Origin: Haloferax mediterranei ATCC 33500
Lineage (GTDB): Archaea > Halobacteriota > Halobacteria > Halobacteriales > Haloferacaceae
DNA: 64,000 nucleotides
Assembly (NCBI RefSeq): GCF_000306765.2
Contig: NC_017944.1
Span: 372,001-436,000, forward strand
Direction of reading: 5' to 3'
In this document: piece after piece, positions 16,996 to 24,995 of the stretch
How the letters are laid out: every line of letters begins with the position of its first letter
How positions within the stretch are numbered: position 1 is the first letter of the stretch
Made by a program: the position numbers and the translations under genes
Notes under the pieces: model-generated
Database searches by the model: none
Told to the model about the DNA's origin: nothing
The model's input: the letters and a program-made list of their open reading frames with translations, nothing else

Positions 16996-17720
16996 GTTCC
17001 GACCCGCTGCTCTCGGTTCGGGGACTCGTCTCCGGATACGGTTCGACGCGCGTCCTTCAGGGTGTCGACCTCGACGTTCCAAAAGGCTCGGTCGTCACGC
17101 TCATCGGTCGCAACGGCGTCGGCAAGACGACGACGCTCCGAAGCATCCTCGGGAGCGTGACGCCCTCGGCGGGGACAATCTCCTTCGGCGAGACGGACAT
17201 CACCGCGCTTTCCCCCGAGAAGACCGCCCGCGAAGGCATCGCGCTCGTTCCCGAAGAGCGTCGCGTCTTCCCCGGACTGACAGTCACCGAAAACGTCGAA
17301 ATCGGCCGTATCGGCGGTCGGAAGGACATCGACAAGCCGACCGTCGACGAGATTATCGACGAGTTCGAAAACCTCTCTCGGCACCGAACGAGCAAGGGCG
17401 CGGCTCTCTCCGGCGGCGAACAGCAGATGCTCGCCATCGCCCGCGCACTCGTCTCCGCGCCGGACCTCTTGATGCTCGACGAACCAACCGAAGGACTGGC
17501 ACCGTCCATCGTCAAGCAGGTCCAACGGAAAATCAAGGAGTTGAACGACGAGGGCGTGACTATCCTGCTGGTCGAACAGAACGTCCAAGTCGCACTCGAC
17601 GCTGCCGACTACGTGTACATCCTCGATAAGGGGCAGGTCGTCCACGAAGGTCCGGCCGACGAGGTTGCGGCTTCGGACGAGATTCTCGACCGCTATCTCG
17701 GCGTCTCGGTCGCCGACTAG
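16992..17720 (+). CDS. LivF-type ABC transporter ATPase
   Basis: The product has 242 residues and overlaps the LivG gene by 4 bases. Walker A is GRNGVGKTT, the signature is LSGGEQQMLAIARAL, Walker B is LLMLDEPTEGLAP and the switch His position reads VEQN, the Gln/Asn variant common in LivF. It completes a four-gene importer: binding protein, fused permease and two ATPases. Confidence 0.93.
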   Translation: MSSDPLLSVRGLVSGYGSTRVLQGVDLDVPKGSVVTLIGRNGVGKTTTLRSILGSVTPSAGTISFGETDITALSPEKTAREGIALVPEERRVFPGLTVTENVEIGRIGGRKDIDKPTVDEIIDEFENLSRHRTSKGAALSGGEQQMLAIARALVSAPDLLMLDEPTEGLAPSIVKQVQRKIKELNDEGVTILLVEQNVQVALDAADYVYILDKGQVVHEGPADEVAASDEILDRYLGVSVAD

Positions 17721-17738
17721 CAGAATAGTGAATAATCT

Positions 17739-17755
17739 TTTGTGAATGTATCGTA
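17739..17755. promoter_or_regulatory. 17-bp motif shared with position 619
   Basis: TTTGTGAATGTATCGTA is identical to the sequence at 619-635. Here it lies between the end of livF and the ATG of the second phenylacetate-CoA ligase, 12 bases upstream of that ATG. It is downstream of an AATAATC TATA-like box, so it would cover the start of transcription or the ribosome entry region. Confidence 0.35.
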
Positions 17756-17767
17756 GACATACGAGCG

Positions 17768-19060
17768 ATGAGTTCCAGCGACGAGACCGACTCGACGCGA
17801 CTCCCGAGACCGGAGTTGCGCCGACTGCAAGACCGGCGGATTCGGGAGGTGGTTCGACACGCCTACGAGAACGTCGCGTTCTATCGCCGCACGCTCGACG
17901 AGGCCGGTGTCTCCCCGGAAGACGTGACGAGCGTCGACGACCTGTCGAAGCTTCCGTTTACGACGAAAGAAGATTTCCGCGACGAGTATCCGACGGGCAT
18001 GTTCGCCGTCGACATGGACGACGTGATTCGAATTCACGCATCGTCAGGAACCACCGGCAAGCCCAAAATCGTCGGCTACACGCGGGACGACTTGGACATC
18101 TGGCGCGAGATGATGGCCCGCGGGTTCCGCGGTGTCGGTCTGACGAGCGACGACTCCCTCCAGAACGCCTACAGCTACGGCCTGTTCACCGGCGGATTCG
18201 GCTTTCACGACGGCGCGACCGAGATGGGACTGTCGGTCGTTCCGACCGGCGGCGGCAACACGCAACGGCAAGTCGAGATGCTTGCCGACCTCGGAACCGA
18301 CGCAATCTGTCTCACCCCGTCGTACGCGCTCTACCTCGCCGAAGTCGCCGAGGAGATGGGATACGACCCGGCAGACCTCCCACTGTCGGTGATTCTCTAC
18401 GGTGCGGAACCCTGTACCGAGCCGATGCGAAACGAAATCGAAACCCGATTCGACGCCACCGCGGTCGAAAACTACGGTCTCTCGGAAATTATCGGCCCCG
18501 GCGTCGCCGTCGAATGTCTCGAACAGGCGGGCATGCACATCTGGGAGGACCACTTCTATCCCGAAGTTATCGACCCCAATACGGGCGAGCAGGTCGAAGA
18601 GGGCGAAGAGGGCGAACTCGTGTTGACGACGCTGACGAAGGTGGCACTTCCGGTGCTTCGGTACCGCACGGGCGATTTGACGACGCTCGACTACGACACC
18701 TGCGAGTGTGGACGAACCTGCGTCCGAATGAGCGGCGTCACGGGACGTGCGGATGACTTGCTCATCGTCCGCGGGGTGAACTTCTACCCGAGCGAGGTGG
18801 AGTCTGTCGTCCTCGAATTCGACGAGATTGCGCCGCACTACCGCATCGACCTCCGGCGCGACGGGAACCTCGACCGCCTCGACCTGACGGTCGAACTCGC
18901 CGAAGACTTTGACGGCTCCCGGAACGGACTCGAACGACGCATTCGCAAGCGTCTCTCGAACGTGCTGGGATTCACGCCCGACGAAATCGTGCTCGTGAGC
19001 GCGGGCAGTATCGAGCGCACCAAAGTCGGGAAGGTCCAGCGCGTCTACGACCATCGGTGA
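17768..19060 (+). CDS. paaK: Phenylacetate-CoA ligase 2
   Basis: The product has 430 residues and is collinear with the ligase at 9015. It has the AMP-binding HASSGTTGKPKIVGYT, YGLSEIIGPG, the TCECGRTCVRM cluster and the terminal GKVQRVYDHR. It is the fifth plus-strand gene after the ABC importer genes and probably activates the imported acid. Protein identity to the first copy looks high throughout, but at DNA level an 89-bp stretch near the 3' part is almost identical while the rest is strongly diverged at silent sites. The two ligases may differ in aromatic side-chain preference. Confidence 0.92.
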   Translation: MSSSDETDSTRLPRPELRRLQDRRIREVVRHAYENVAFYRRTLDEAGVSPEDVTSVDDLSKLPFTTKEDFRDEYPTGMFAVDMDDVIRIHASSGTTGKPKIVGYTRDDLDIWREMMARGFRGVGLTSDDSLQNAYSYGLFTGGFGFHDGATEMGLSVVPTGGGNTQRQVEMLADLGTDAICLTPSYALYLAEVAEEMGYDPADLPLSVILYGAEPCTEPMRNEIETRFDATAVENYGLSEIIGPGVAVECLEQAGMHIWEDHFYPEVIDPNTGEQVEEGEEGELVLTTLTKVALPVLRYRTGDLTTLDYDTCECGRTCVRMSGVTGRADDLLIVRGVNFYPSEVESVVLEFDEIAPHYRIDLRRDGNLDRLDLTVELAEDFDGSRNGLERRIRKRLSNVLGFTPDEIVLVSAGSIERTKVGKVQRVYDHR

Positions 19061-19100
19061 CCCGCACAGCAACGGTCGTCTCCGTGGCGAACACCACCCG

Positions 19101-19176
19101 ACCGACGGAACGACTCTCCACCGATGAAATGACCCCCGACCGACGAAACGACCTTTAACCGACGAAACGAACTTAA
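19101..19176. repeat. Four tandem 19-bp repeats before a thioesterase gene
   Basis: Four units begin at 19101, 19120, 19139 and 19158, each exactly 19 bp. The 13-bp core is ACCGACGAAACGA; units 3 and 4 are exact, unit 1 has one change and unit 2 two changes (GATGAAATGA). The six spacer bases vary. The array ends 22 bases before the ATG at 19199. Units 3 and 4 are followed by CTTTAA and CTTAAC, so the core may double as a BRE in front of TATA-like boxes. Confidence 0.75.
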
Positions 19177-19198
19177 CAAACGCCTGAAATAGACAACT

Positions 19199-19582
19199 AT
19201 GGACATCGAGAAATTCTTCGAGAGCATGCCGTTCGCGCGGTTGCTCGGCGTCGAAGTTACCGAAGCGGCAGACGGACACGCAGAGGGGTACATCGAGATG
19301 CGCGAGGAACTATCGTGGAACGCCGACCAAGTGATGGCCCACGGCGGCGTCACGTTCACCCTCGCGGACACCGTCGGCGGCGCGGCGCTCGTGAGCGAAG
19401 TCGACCAACCGGTCCCGACCATCGACATGCGAATCGACTACCTGAACGCCGGAACCGGCGACTTGCGCGCGGAGGCCGACGTGGCCCGACTCGGCGGCGA
19501 CGTCGGCACGGTTGACGTGGACGTGTACTCCGCGGACGGAAGCCACATCGCAACCGCCAGAGGGGTGTACAAGACCGGGTGA
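19199..19582 (+). CDS. PaaI-like hotdog thioesterase
   Basis: The product has 127 residues. The hotdog helix MAHGGVTFTLADTVGGAAL and the strand PTIDMRIDYLNAGTGDLRAE are typical of the PaaI/YdiI thioesterases. It probably hydrolyses aryl- or acyl-CoA and so recycles CoA in the aromatic pathway. It follows the 19-bp repeat array, which occupies its promoter. It is distinct in sequence from the PaaI protein at 10327. Confidence 0.85.
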   Translation: MDIEKFFESMPFARLLGVEVTEAADGHAEGYIEMREELSWNADQVMAHGGVTFTLADTVGGAALVSEVDQPVPTIDMRIDYLNAGTGDLRAEADVARLGGDVGTVDVDVYSADGSHIATARGVYKTG

Positions 19583-19747
19583 GGTCTGACTTCACGAGGT
19601 GAGGCCGAACTCTCGGCCGAGCGGGTATCACGCTCGGAGAGGTCCGCGCTCGCAGAGATTACTGCTCCCGTGAGCGACGCCGTCGGTATCGCATTCTCTA
19701 CAGTAACCAACAATAATTAATAATTTGGGGTGGAACGCTACAGTGTA

Positions 19748-21199
19748 ATGGAATACAGTGGCCCGACGAGTCTCTACATCGACGGAGACTGGGTAGACGC
19801 TGCATCGGACGCGACCATCGAGACGCTCGACCCCGCGACAGAAGAACCGTACGCAACCGTAGCCCGTGCCGGCGAGTCGGACGTTGACGCCGCCGTCGAG
19901 GCCGCGAGCAAGGCCGCGGAGCGCGGCAGCGAGTGGCGGACGATGGGGCCGTCAGAGCGCGGCGAGCTGCTCCACGCGATGGCCGACGCCATCGAGGAAC
20001 GGAAAGACGAGATTACGCTCGTCGAATCCCACGACAACGGTAAGACGCCGTTCGAGGCGGGGATGGAGGTCCAGATGGTCATCGACACCTTCCGGTACTA
20101 CGCCGGCTGGACCGACAAGGTGACCGGCGACTACAACCCGGTTCCCGGAAAGCGAGTCAACTACACGACGCGCGAACCGCTCGGCGTCACCGGCCACATC
20201 GTCCCGTGGAACTACCCGTTCCAACTCGCGGGGCGCAGCCTCGCACCCGCACTCGCCTGCGGGAACACGGCGGTTCTGAAGCCTTCCAGTCAGACTCCTC
20301 TCTCCGCACTGTACTACGGACTCGCGGCCGAAGAAGCCGGCCTCCCGGACGGCGTCGTGAACATCGTCCCCGGAAGCGGGTCGGAAGCGGGGTCGGCCCT
20401 CGCATCGCACTCCGATGTAGAACACGTCACCTTCACCGGCAGCACCGAAATCGGCAAGCGCGTCATGGCCGACGCGGCCGAGAACGTCACCGGCGTCACG
20501 CTCGAACTCGGCGGCAAGGGACCGAACGTCGTCTTCCCCGATGCTGACCTCGACGCCGCCGCGAAAGGCGTCCACTACGGTATCTTCATGAACGCCGGTC
20601 AGATGTGCTGGGCAGGTTCTCGACTCCTCGTCCACGAGGACGTTGCCGACGAACTCGTCGAGAAAATCGTCCAGCGCGCCGAATCGACGCCGCTCGGTTC
20701 CGGCATCGACGACGACGGCCGGATGGGTCCGGTCGTCAGCGAATCCCATCAGGCGGACGTGCTCGAGTACATCTCCATCGGTGCCGACGAAGGCGCAACC
20801 GTCGCGTGCGGCGGCGGCCGACCCGAAGACAAGGAAGACGGCTACTTCGTCGAACCGACGGTCCTCACCGACGTGACGAACGACATGACGGTCGCACGTG
20901 AGGAAATCTTCGGCCCGGTGCTTTCGGTCATCGAGTTCGAAGACCAAGCGGAGGCCATCGAAATCGCTAACGACTCGCCGTACGGACTCCTTGCGGGTAT
21001 CTGGACCGACGGACTCTCCCGCGCCCACCAGGTCGCCGACGCGCTCGACTACGGGATGGTCAGCGTCAACGAGTACCCGGTCACGTTCCCGCAGACGCCG
21101 TTCGGCGGCACGAAACAGAGTGGCCACGGACGCGAGCAGGGCGAAGAAGCCGTCCGCGAGTTCACCCAAGCGAAGAACATCAACCTCAACATCCACTGA
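19748..21199 (+). CDS. NAD(P)-dependent aldehyde dehydrogenase
   Basis: The product has 483 residues from the ATG at 19748; a GTG at 19730 is less likely. The catalytic Glu is in ELGGKGPNVV (residue 253) and the Cys in NAGQMCWAG (residue 287). The Rossmann segment FTGSTEIGKRVM and the C-terminal PFGGTKQSGHGREQG are family-typical. It oxidises an aldehyde to an acid. In this setting it could make phenylacetate from phenylacetaldehyde, or oxidise the ring-opened semialdehyde, which the N-terminal domain of PaaZ does in bacteria. Overall it looks closer to betaine/aromatic aldehyde dehydrogenases than to PaaZ. Confidence 0.9.
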   Translation: MEYSGPTSLYIDGDWVDAASDATIETLDPATEEPYATVARAGESDVDAAVEAASKAAERGSEWRTMGPSERGELLHAMADAIEERKDEITLVESHDNGKTPFEAGMEVQMVIDTFRYYAGWTDKVTGDYNPVPGKRVNYTTREPLGVTGHIVPWNYPFQLAGRSLAPALACGNTAVLKPSSQTPLSALYYGLAAEEAGLPDGVVNIVPGSGSEAGSALASHSDVEHVTFTGSTEIGKRVMADAAENVTGVTLELGGKGPNVVFPDADLDAAAKGVHYGIFMNAGQMCWAGSRLLVHEDVADELVEKIVQRAESTPLGSGIDDDGRMGPVVSESHQADVLEYISIGADEGATVACGGGRPEDKEDGYFVEPTVLTDVTNDMTVAREEIFGPVLSVIEFEDQAEAIEIANDSPYGLLAGIWTDGLSRAHQVADALDYGMVSVNEYPVTFPQTPFGGTKQSGHGREQGEEAVREFTQAKNINLNIH

Positions 21200-21222
21200 C
21201 ACGTCCGCAATTTCGGATTCGT

Positions 21223-21306
21223 TGACGCGCTCTCAACACCACTTCACCGGCGCGTTCTTAACTTCGCGTCCGCTGACGCGCTCTCAACACTACTTCACCG
21301 GCGCGT
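21223..21306. repeat. 33-bp direct repeat with 51-bp period
   Basis: Two copies, 21223-21255 and 21274-21306, differ at one position (ACACC versus ACACT). They begin TGACGCGCTCTCAACAC and end TTCACCGGCGCGT. They lie between the aldehyde dehydrogenase and the convergent end of the paa operon. The copies are not in a coding frame. They may be a duplicated terminator region or a slippage product. Confidence 0.6.
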
Positions 21307-21465
21307 CCCAGTTCTTCGACCCGTCAGTTTCGAGACGCTCCGTTCCGCTGGTTTCGTTCTCCACTCCAGAACAGAGTAACTCTCGCGCCGCTACGTAGCT
21401 CTCTTTGTCGAGTCCGCCTTCAGAAAAAACGGAACCGAATCGAAACGGGACCTCGATTTGTCGCG

Positions 21466-21636
21466 CTATTCGAATCGCTGGAACGGCTCTTGACACTCGT
21501 TGCAGAAGTGCATCGAGCGGCAGAGGCCGGGACCTTTCGGATGCTCGCGCACGGTGTCGGTCGAGCCACAGTACGGGCACTCCGCACCTGCGGTTTCGCC
21601 CGACGTGTCGGTGCTGGGGTCGAAGCGGCGCATCAT
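21466..21636 (-). CDS. PaaD C-terminal-type zinc-ribbon protein
   Basis: The product has 56 residues starting at an ATGATG that overlaps the paaD stop by 4 bases. Two CxxC pairs are visible, ECPYCGS and FCNECQEPF, with a single Cys in GPGLCRS between them. In bacterial PaaD these Cys residues form the C-terminal zinc ribbon of the same chain. Here they are encoded as a separate last gene of the operon. It is likely to work with the DUF59-type PaaD in iron-sulfur or diiron assembly for PaaA. Codon use matches the operon. Confidence 0.8.
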   Translation of the reverse strand: MMRRFDPSTDTSGETAGAECPYCGSTDTVREHPKGPGLCRSMHFCNECQEPFQRFE

Positions 21637-22067
21637 ACCCCCAGCCCGAAGTCGCGGAGGGCCTCGCGGCCCGCCTCGGTCACCATGTTGACGTTCCATT
21701 CCGGAGTGAACCTGAGCCTGACGGACGCTTCGTCGACGCCGGAGGCGAGAATCGCGCACTTCACGTCGTTCGTGATGTAGTCGCGGGCCGGACAGCCGGT
21801 GTACGTCAAGGTCATCTCGACGATGCCGTGCGTCTTCGGCTCGCCCTCCTCGTCTTCTTCTTCGACGACCCGGACGCCGTAGATGAGACCGAGGTCGACG
21901 ATGCTCACCGGCATCTCCGGGTCCTCGATTTCGTAGAGGGTCTCCCAGATGTCGGCTTCAATACCGGTGGCACCTTCGCCCGTCTTCGGGAAGTCTTCGG
22001 GGGCCTCGCCGTCGACGTACTCAGTGTAGCCGCAGGCCGCCTCGGTCGATGCGTCGTCAGTGCTCAT
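21633..22067 (-). CDS. paaD: PaaD, phenylacetyl-CoA epoxidase assembly protein (MIP18/DUF59 domain)
   Basis: The product has 144 residues from the ATG at 22067, one base after the paaC stop; a GTG at 22076 is less likely. The DUF59 core includes EIEDPEMPVSIVDLGLIYGV, MTLTYTGCPARDYI and RLRFTPEWNVNMVTEAGREA, with the conserved Cys in TGCPA. The fold is shared with iron-sulfur cluster assembly factors. Bacterial PaaD has a zinc ribbon after this core; here the chain stops and the ribbon is encoded next door. Confidence 0.9.
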   Translation of the reverse strand: MSTDDASTEAACGYTEYVDGEAPEDFPKTGEGATGIEADIWETLYEIEDPEMPVSIVDLGLIYGVRVVEEEDEEGEPKTHGIVEMTLTYTGCPARDYITNDVKCAILASGVDEASVRLRFTPEWNVNMVTEAGREALRDFGLGV

Positions 22068-22068
22068 G

Positions 22069-22887
22069 TCAGGCACGCTCCCGCCCGATTCTCGCTGGTT
22101 CTGGTGCTTCGAGCTCGTTGTACGTCTTCCGGAAGTCCGCGGCCAACTCGTCCCAGTGTTCGGTGTGCGTGCCGTCGCGCCCGCGGGCGGTTGGCTTGTC
22201 CACCTCGTCGGGGTCTGGAACGTCGAGGCCGAGCGATTCGAGGTAGGGGATGACCGTCTCTAGCCACTCGACACGGAGGTCTTCTATGGACTCCGTCCGG
22301 AAGTCGTTTTCCACAATCTCTTCTTCGTATTCGGGTTCGACGAACAGCGAGAGCGCATGGGGGAACAGCCGGTCCAGCGCGTCCTGCACGTGCTCTTTGC
22401 TGTCACCTTCGGCGAGCCGGTCGAGCCAGCTTTGGGCGTTTTCGAGGTGGTAGCGCTCTTCGCTCAGCACCTTTCCAACCCGGTCGGCGAGCGGCGCATA
22501 GCTCGTGTCCACGAGCGACTCCAAGCGTAGTCGTTCGGCACTGTCGAAGAGGTAACACCGGAGGATGGCGTCGGCCCAGTCTCCCTCCTCGAACGGAAGT
22601 TCGACCAGCGTCGCGTGCTTGAACTCGTCCGCCGGGCGTTCCCAGATAAGTTCGGCCTCGGTGTGGCCGAGTTCTTCGAGCAGGTCGTACCAGAGGCGGG
22701 CGTGGCCGAACTCGTCCTGTGCGATGTTCGCCAGCGCGAGGTCGGATTCGAGCGTCGGCGCGTAAATCTGCCATTCGATGAGGCGCTCGCCCTGGACGTA
22801 CTCGTCGTCGGCCATGCGGAACAGCATCTCTTCGATTGCCGCCTGCTGGGCTCCGTCGAGGTCTTCGGGATTGAGTAAGGCAACCAT
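22069..22887 (-). CDS. paaC: PaaC, structural subunit of 1,2-phenylacetyl-CoA epoxidase
   Basis: The product has 272 residues with a ferritin-like four-helix fold. Segments ANIAQDEFGHARLWYDLLEE and SYAPLADRVGKVLSEERYHL match PaaC. PaaC resembles the catalytic subunit but normally lacks the full metal site and serves to dock PaaA. It lies directly after paaB with a single-base gap and before paaD, the same order as in bacteria. Confidence 0.92.
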   Translation of the reverse strand: MVALLNPEDLDGAQQAAIEEMLFRMADDEYVQGERLIEWQIYAPTLESDLALANIAQDEFGHARLWYDLLEELGHTEAELIWERPADEFKHATLVELPFEEGDWADAILRCYLFDSAERLRLESLVDTSYAPLADRVGKVLSEERYHLENAQSWLDRLAEGDSKEHVQDALDRLFPHALSLFVEPEYEEEIVENDFRTESIEDLRVEWLETVIPYLESLGLDVPDPDEVDKPTARGRDGTHTEHWDELAADFRKTYNELEAPEPARIGRERA

Positions 22888-22888
22888 G

Positions 22889-23209
22889 TTAGCTGTCCGC
22901 CTCGAGTGAACTTTCGACGTCGGCTTGTTCGGCCTCGCTCTCCGCGACTTCGGGTGCTGCGGGTTCGATGTCCGTGTACGACGTCGCCCAGCGGTAGGTC
23001 TTGTCCGTCATCCCGCCGAAGCTGATCTCGTCTGCGTCGATTTCGCCGATTTCACGCTGTGGCGTGACCCACAGGCTGTTGGTCTTCATTCGCCGACCGT
23101 GCTGGACGGCCGCGAACTGGAGTGCCATCTCGCGGTCCGGTGCGTGGACGTTCCCACAGTGCTTGTGGTAGCCGCCCGGTCTCTCCTGTCTGAATACTTC
23201 CCAAATCAT
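22889..23209 (-). CDS. paaB: PaaB subunit of phenylacetyl-CoA epoxidase
   Basis: The product has 106 residues from the ATG at 23209; longer in-frame starts run into paaA. The start MIWEVFRQERPGGYHKHCGN and the segment MALQFAAVQHGRRMKTNSLW match PaaB, which bridges epoxidase heterotrimers. A C-terminal acidic tail of about 30 residues is an expected haloarchaeal feature. It lies five bases after paaA. Confidence 0.93.
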   Translation of the reverse strand: MIWEVFRQERPGGYHKHCGNVHAPDREMALQFAAVQHGRRMKTNSLWVTPQREIGEIDADEISFGGMTDKTYRWATSYTDIEPAAPEVAESEAEQADVESSLEADS

Positions 23210-23214
23210 GGTTC

Positions 23215-24180
23215 TTAGTCCGCCGCCTGCGGGGTTTCGGTGTTCGCCGCCTGTTCCCAGCTTTCCATCGACTCGCGGACCCACTCGACCGCCGCTTGGG
23301 CGTGGGCGCGAGAGTTAATCTGTTCGTGGCTGCCTTCCGAGTCGTTCTTGGCGATGGTCCAGAACTCGTCCCAGTTGAGGTCGTCCTCGTTGACGTGGTA
23401 GGTGTCTTCGTCCTCGTCGTACTCGATACGCGGGTACTCGGGGACTTCGAGGCCGTACTTCTCGGCCTTCGGGACGTAGGTGTCGAGGAAGGTGTCGCGC
23501 AGTTCGTCGTTCGACTTCGTCTTCAGACCGACCTGCTGTGCGAAGTCGTTGTGCACGGACTTGTCGTTGGTCGGGCCGAAGAACTGGATGATACGCGGCC
23601 ACCACATCTCGAAGGCCTCCTGTGTCTTCTCTTGGGTCGCCTTCGACCCGTTCATCAGTTCGGAGAGGATGGATTCGCCGTGCTTGACGTGGAAGCCCTC
23701 TTCGAAGCACACCTTGTCCATCGCGTGCGCGTACGGCGTCCACGACGTGTTCTTGAGCGTGGCCTGTCGATGCATGGCCGCGCCGTCGACGAAGAACGCA
23801 ATCATGGGGACTTCGTGCCACGACTCCATCGGGTAGTGGAAGCAGTTGAGGAACTTTCCTTCGCCGTTGGCGAGTTCGTCCAACATCTCGTCGCGGGTCT
23901 TGATACCGAGCGATTCCGCCGCCCGGTAGAGCAGTTGCGCGTGTCCGATCTCGTCTTGGACTTTCGCCGAGAACGCGAGTTTACGGTCGATACTCGGTGC
24001 TTGGCGGATGAACGGCTTTTCGAGGTAGCCGCCCATCACTTCGCTGTTCGCGTGGAACTGAATCATGCGAGTCGCGGCTTTGCGGTACTCCTCAGGCATG
24101 TCGTCCTTCGGAGCGAACTGCCGCGGTCCAGCGCGTTCTTTGACAGTTTCGAGGTCCATCAGTCTATGTGGAACTATCAT
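23215..24180 (-). CDS. paaA: PaaA, catalytic diiron subunit of phenylacetyl-CoA epoxidase
   Basis: The product has 321 residues. The diiron ligands can be followed as an early Glu, VQDEIGHAQ (E..H), the Glu of MESWHEVPM and CFEEGFHVKHGE (E..H). It converts phenylacetyl-CoA to the 1,2-epoxide using O2 and electrons from a reductase. It is the first gene of paaABCD. A TATA-like TATATAAA (24226-24219) lies about 42 bases upstream of the ATG at 24180; an ATG at 24159 is also possible. No paaE reductase gene lies nearby, so another ferredoxin or reductase must supply electrons. Confidence 0.94.
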   Translation of the reverse strand: MIVPHRLMDLETVKERAGPRQFAPKDDMPEEYRKAATRMIQFHANSEVMGGYLEKPFIRQAPSIDRKLAFSAKVQDEIGHAQLLYRAAESLGIKTRDEMLDELANGEGKFLNCFHYPMESWHEVPMIAFFVDGAAMHRQATLKNTSWTPYAHAMDKVCFEEGFHVKHGESILSELMNGSKATQEKTQEAFEMWWPRIIQFFGPTNDKSVHNDFAQQVGLKTKSNDELRDTFLDTYVPKAEKYGLEVPEYPRIEYDEDEDTYHVNEDDLNWDEFWTIAKNDSEGSHEQINSRAHAQAAVEWVRESMESWEQAANTETPQAAD

Positions 24181-24223
24181 GGATAACCACTTACGAATTG
24201 GCCCGCCTATAGACGGCCTTTAT

Positions 24224-24240
24224 ATACACGTGTCGTGTAT
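24224..24240. promoter_or_regulatory. Interrupted palindrome between paaA and its divergent regulator
   Basis: ATACACGTGTCGTGTAT has 7-base arms (ATACACG / CGTGTAT) with a 3-base spacer. It touches the paaA TATA box on the minus strand and lies 10 bases before the ATG of the HTH-10 gene on the plus strand. A protein bound here could control both genes. Confidence 0.5.
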
Positions 24241-24249
24241 CTTCCACCG

Positions 24250-24888
24250 ATGATAGAGGAGTGTCTCGTGGCCGAGTTTCGAATTGACGGGGACGACTGT
24301 CCGCTCGCGCGGGCAACCGAGGAAGTCCCCGCCACAGTCGATGCGGCCGCGCCGCAACTCCGTGCCGACGGGAACGTTCTCCTCCACTTTTCCGCTTCGA
24401 GCGACGACCGATTGGCAGCGACTCTCGACGCCGACGACGATATTCGGTACCTTCACGTCACCCGGGGGGACGACGCTCACACGTATCGGTGTCTCTCGAA
24501 ACACCCGTGTGTCGTCCACGAACTCGTCGACGTCGGCTTCCTCGTCGAATCGATGGAGTACAACGACGGCGGCGCGACGATGCGAGGTGCCGTCGTCGGC
24601 TACGACGTGCTCCGCGGCGTCATGGAGAAGGCTGGACACACCGTCGGTATTCAACTCCAGCGCGTCTATCCACTCAGGTCGGACGAGACGCCACCTGTTG
24701 GACGAGCGTGGGACCTCACACCGGCCCAAGAAGAGAGCCTTCGCGTCGCGGTCGAGATGGGATATTTCGAACTCCCGCGGACGATTACGGCCGAAGACGT
24801 GGCCGACGAACTCGGTATTAGCAAATCCGCGTTTCTGGAACGACTTCGGCGGGCGCAACAGTCGCTGTTCGGGACGCTGTTTGGGTGA
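24250..24888 (+). CDS. HTH-10 (bacterio-opsin activator-like) regulator
   Basis: The product has 212 residues from the ATG at 24250. The N-terminal 155 residues form a sensor-like beta-rich domain beginning MIEECLVAEFRIDGDDCPLA. The last 55 contain the HTH-10 domain (LTPAQEESLRVAVEMGYFE then ADELGISKSAFLERLRRAQ). HTH-10 proteins are an archaeal regulator family. The gene is divergent from paaABCD with a 69-bp shared spacer holding a palindrome, so it is the best candidate for the paa-specific regulator. Confidence 0.88.
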   Translation: MIEECLVAEFRIDGDDCPLARATEEVPATVDAAAPQLRADGNVLLHFSASSDDRLAATLDADDDIRYLHVTRGDDAHTYRCLSKHPCVVHELVDVGFLVESMEYNDGGATMRGAVVGYDVLRGVMEKAGHTVGIQLQRVYPLRSDETPPVGRAWDLTPAQEESLRVAVEMGYFELPRTITAEDVADELGISKSAFLERLRRAQQSLFGTLFG

Positions 24889-24995
24889 TGTTTCGGGACG
24901 TTATTTGGCTGCTGCGGGCTGCCGGTCGGGACGACTTCCAGTGAGTGACCGGCTATTCGGGGAGGCTATTTATTTCGTGTCCGTGTAGCGAGGGT

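Noticed and set aside
19952..21202. 416-codon minus-strand frame opposite the aldehyde dehydrogenase
   Set aside because: The sense strand has catalytic Glu and Cys in place; the antisense frame has no recognisable domain.
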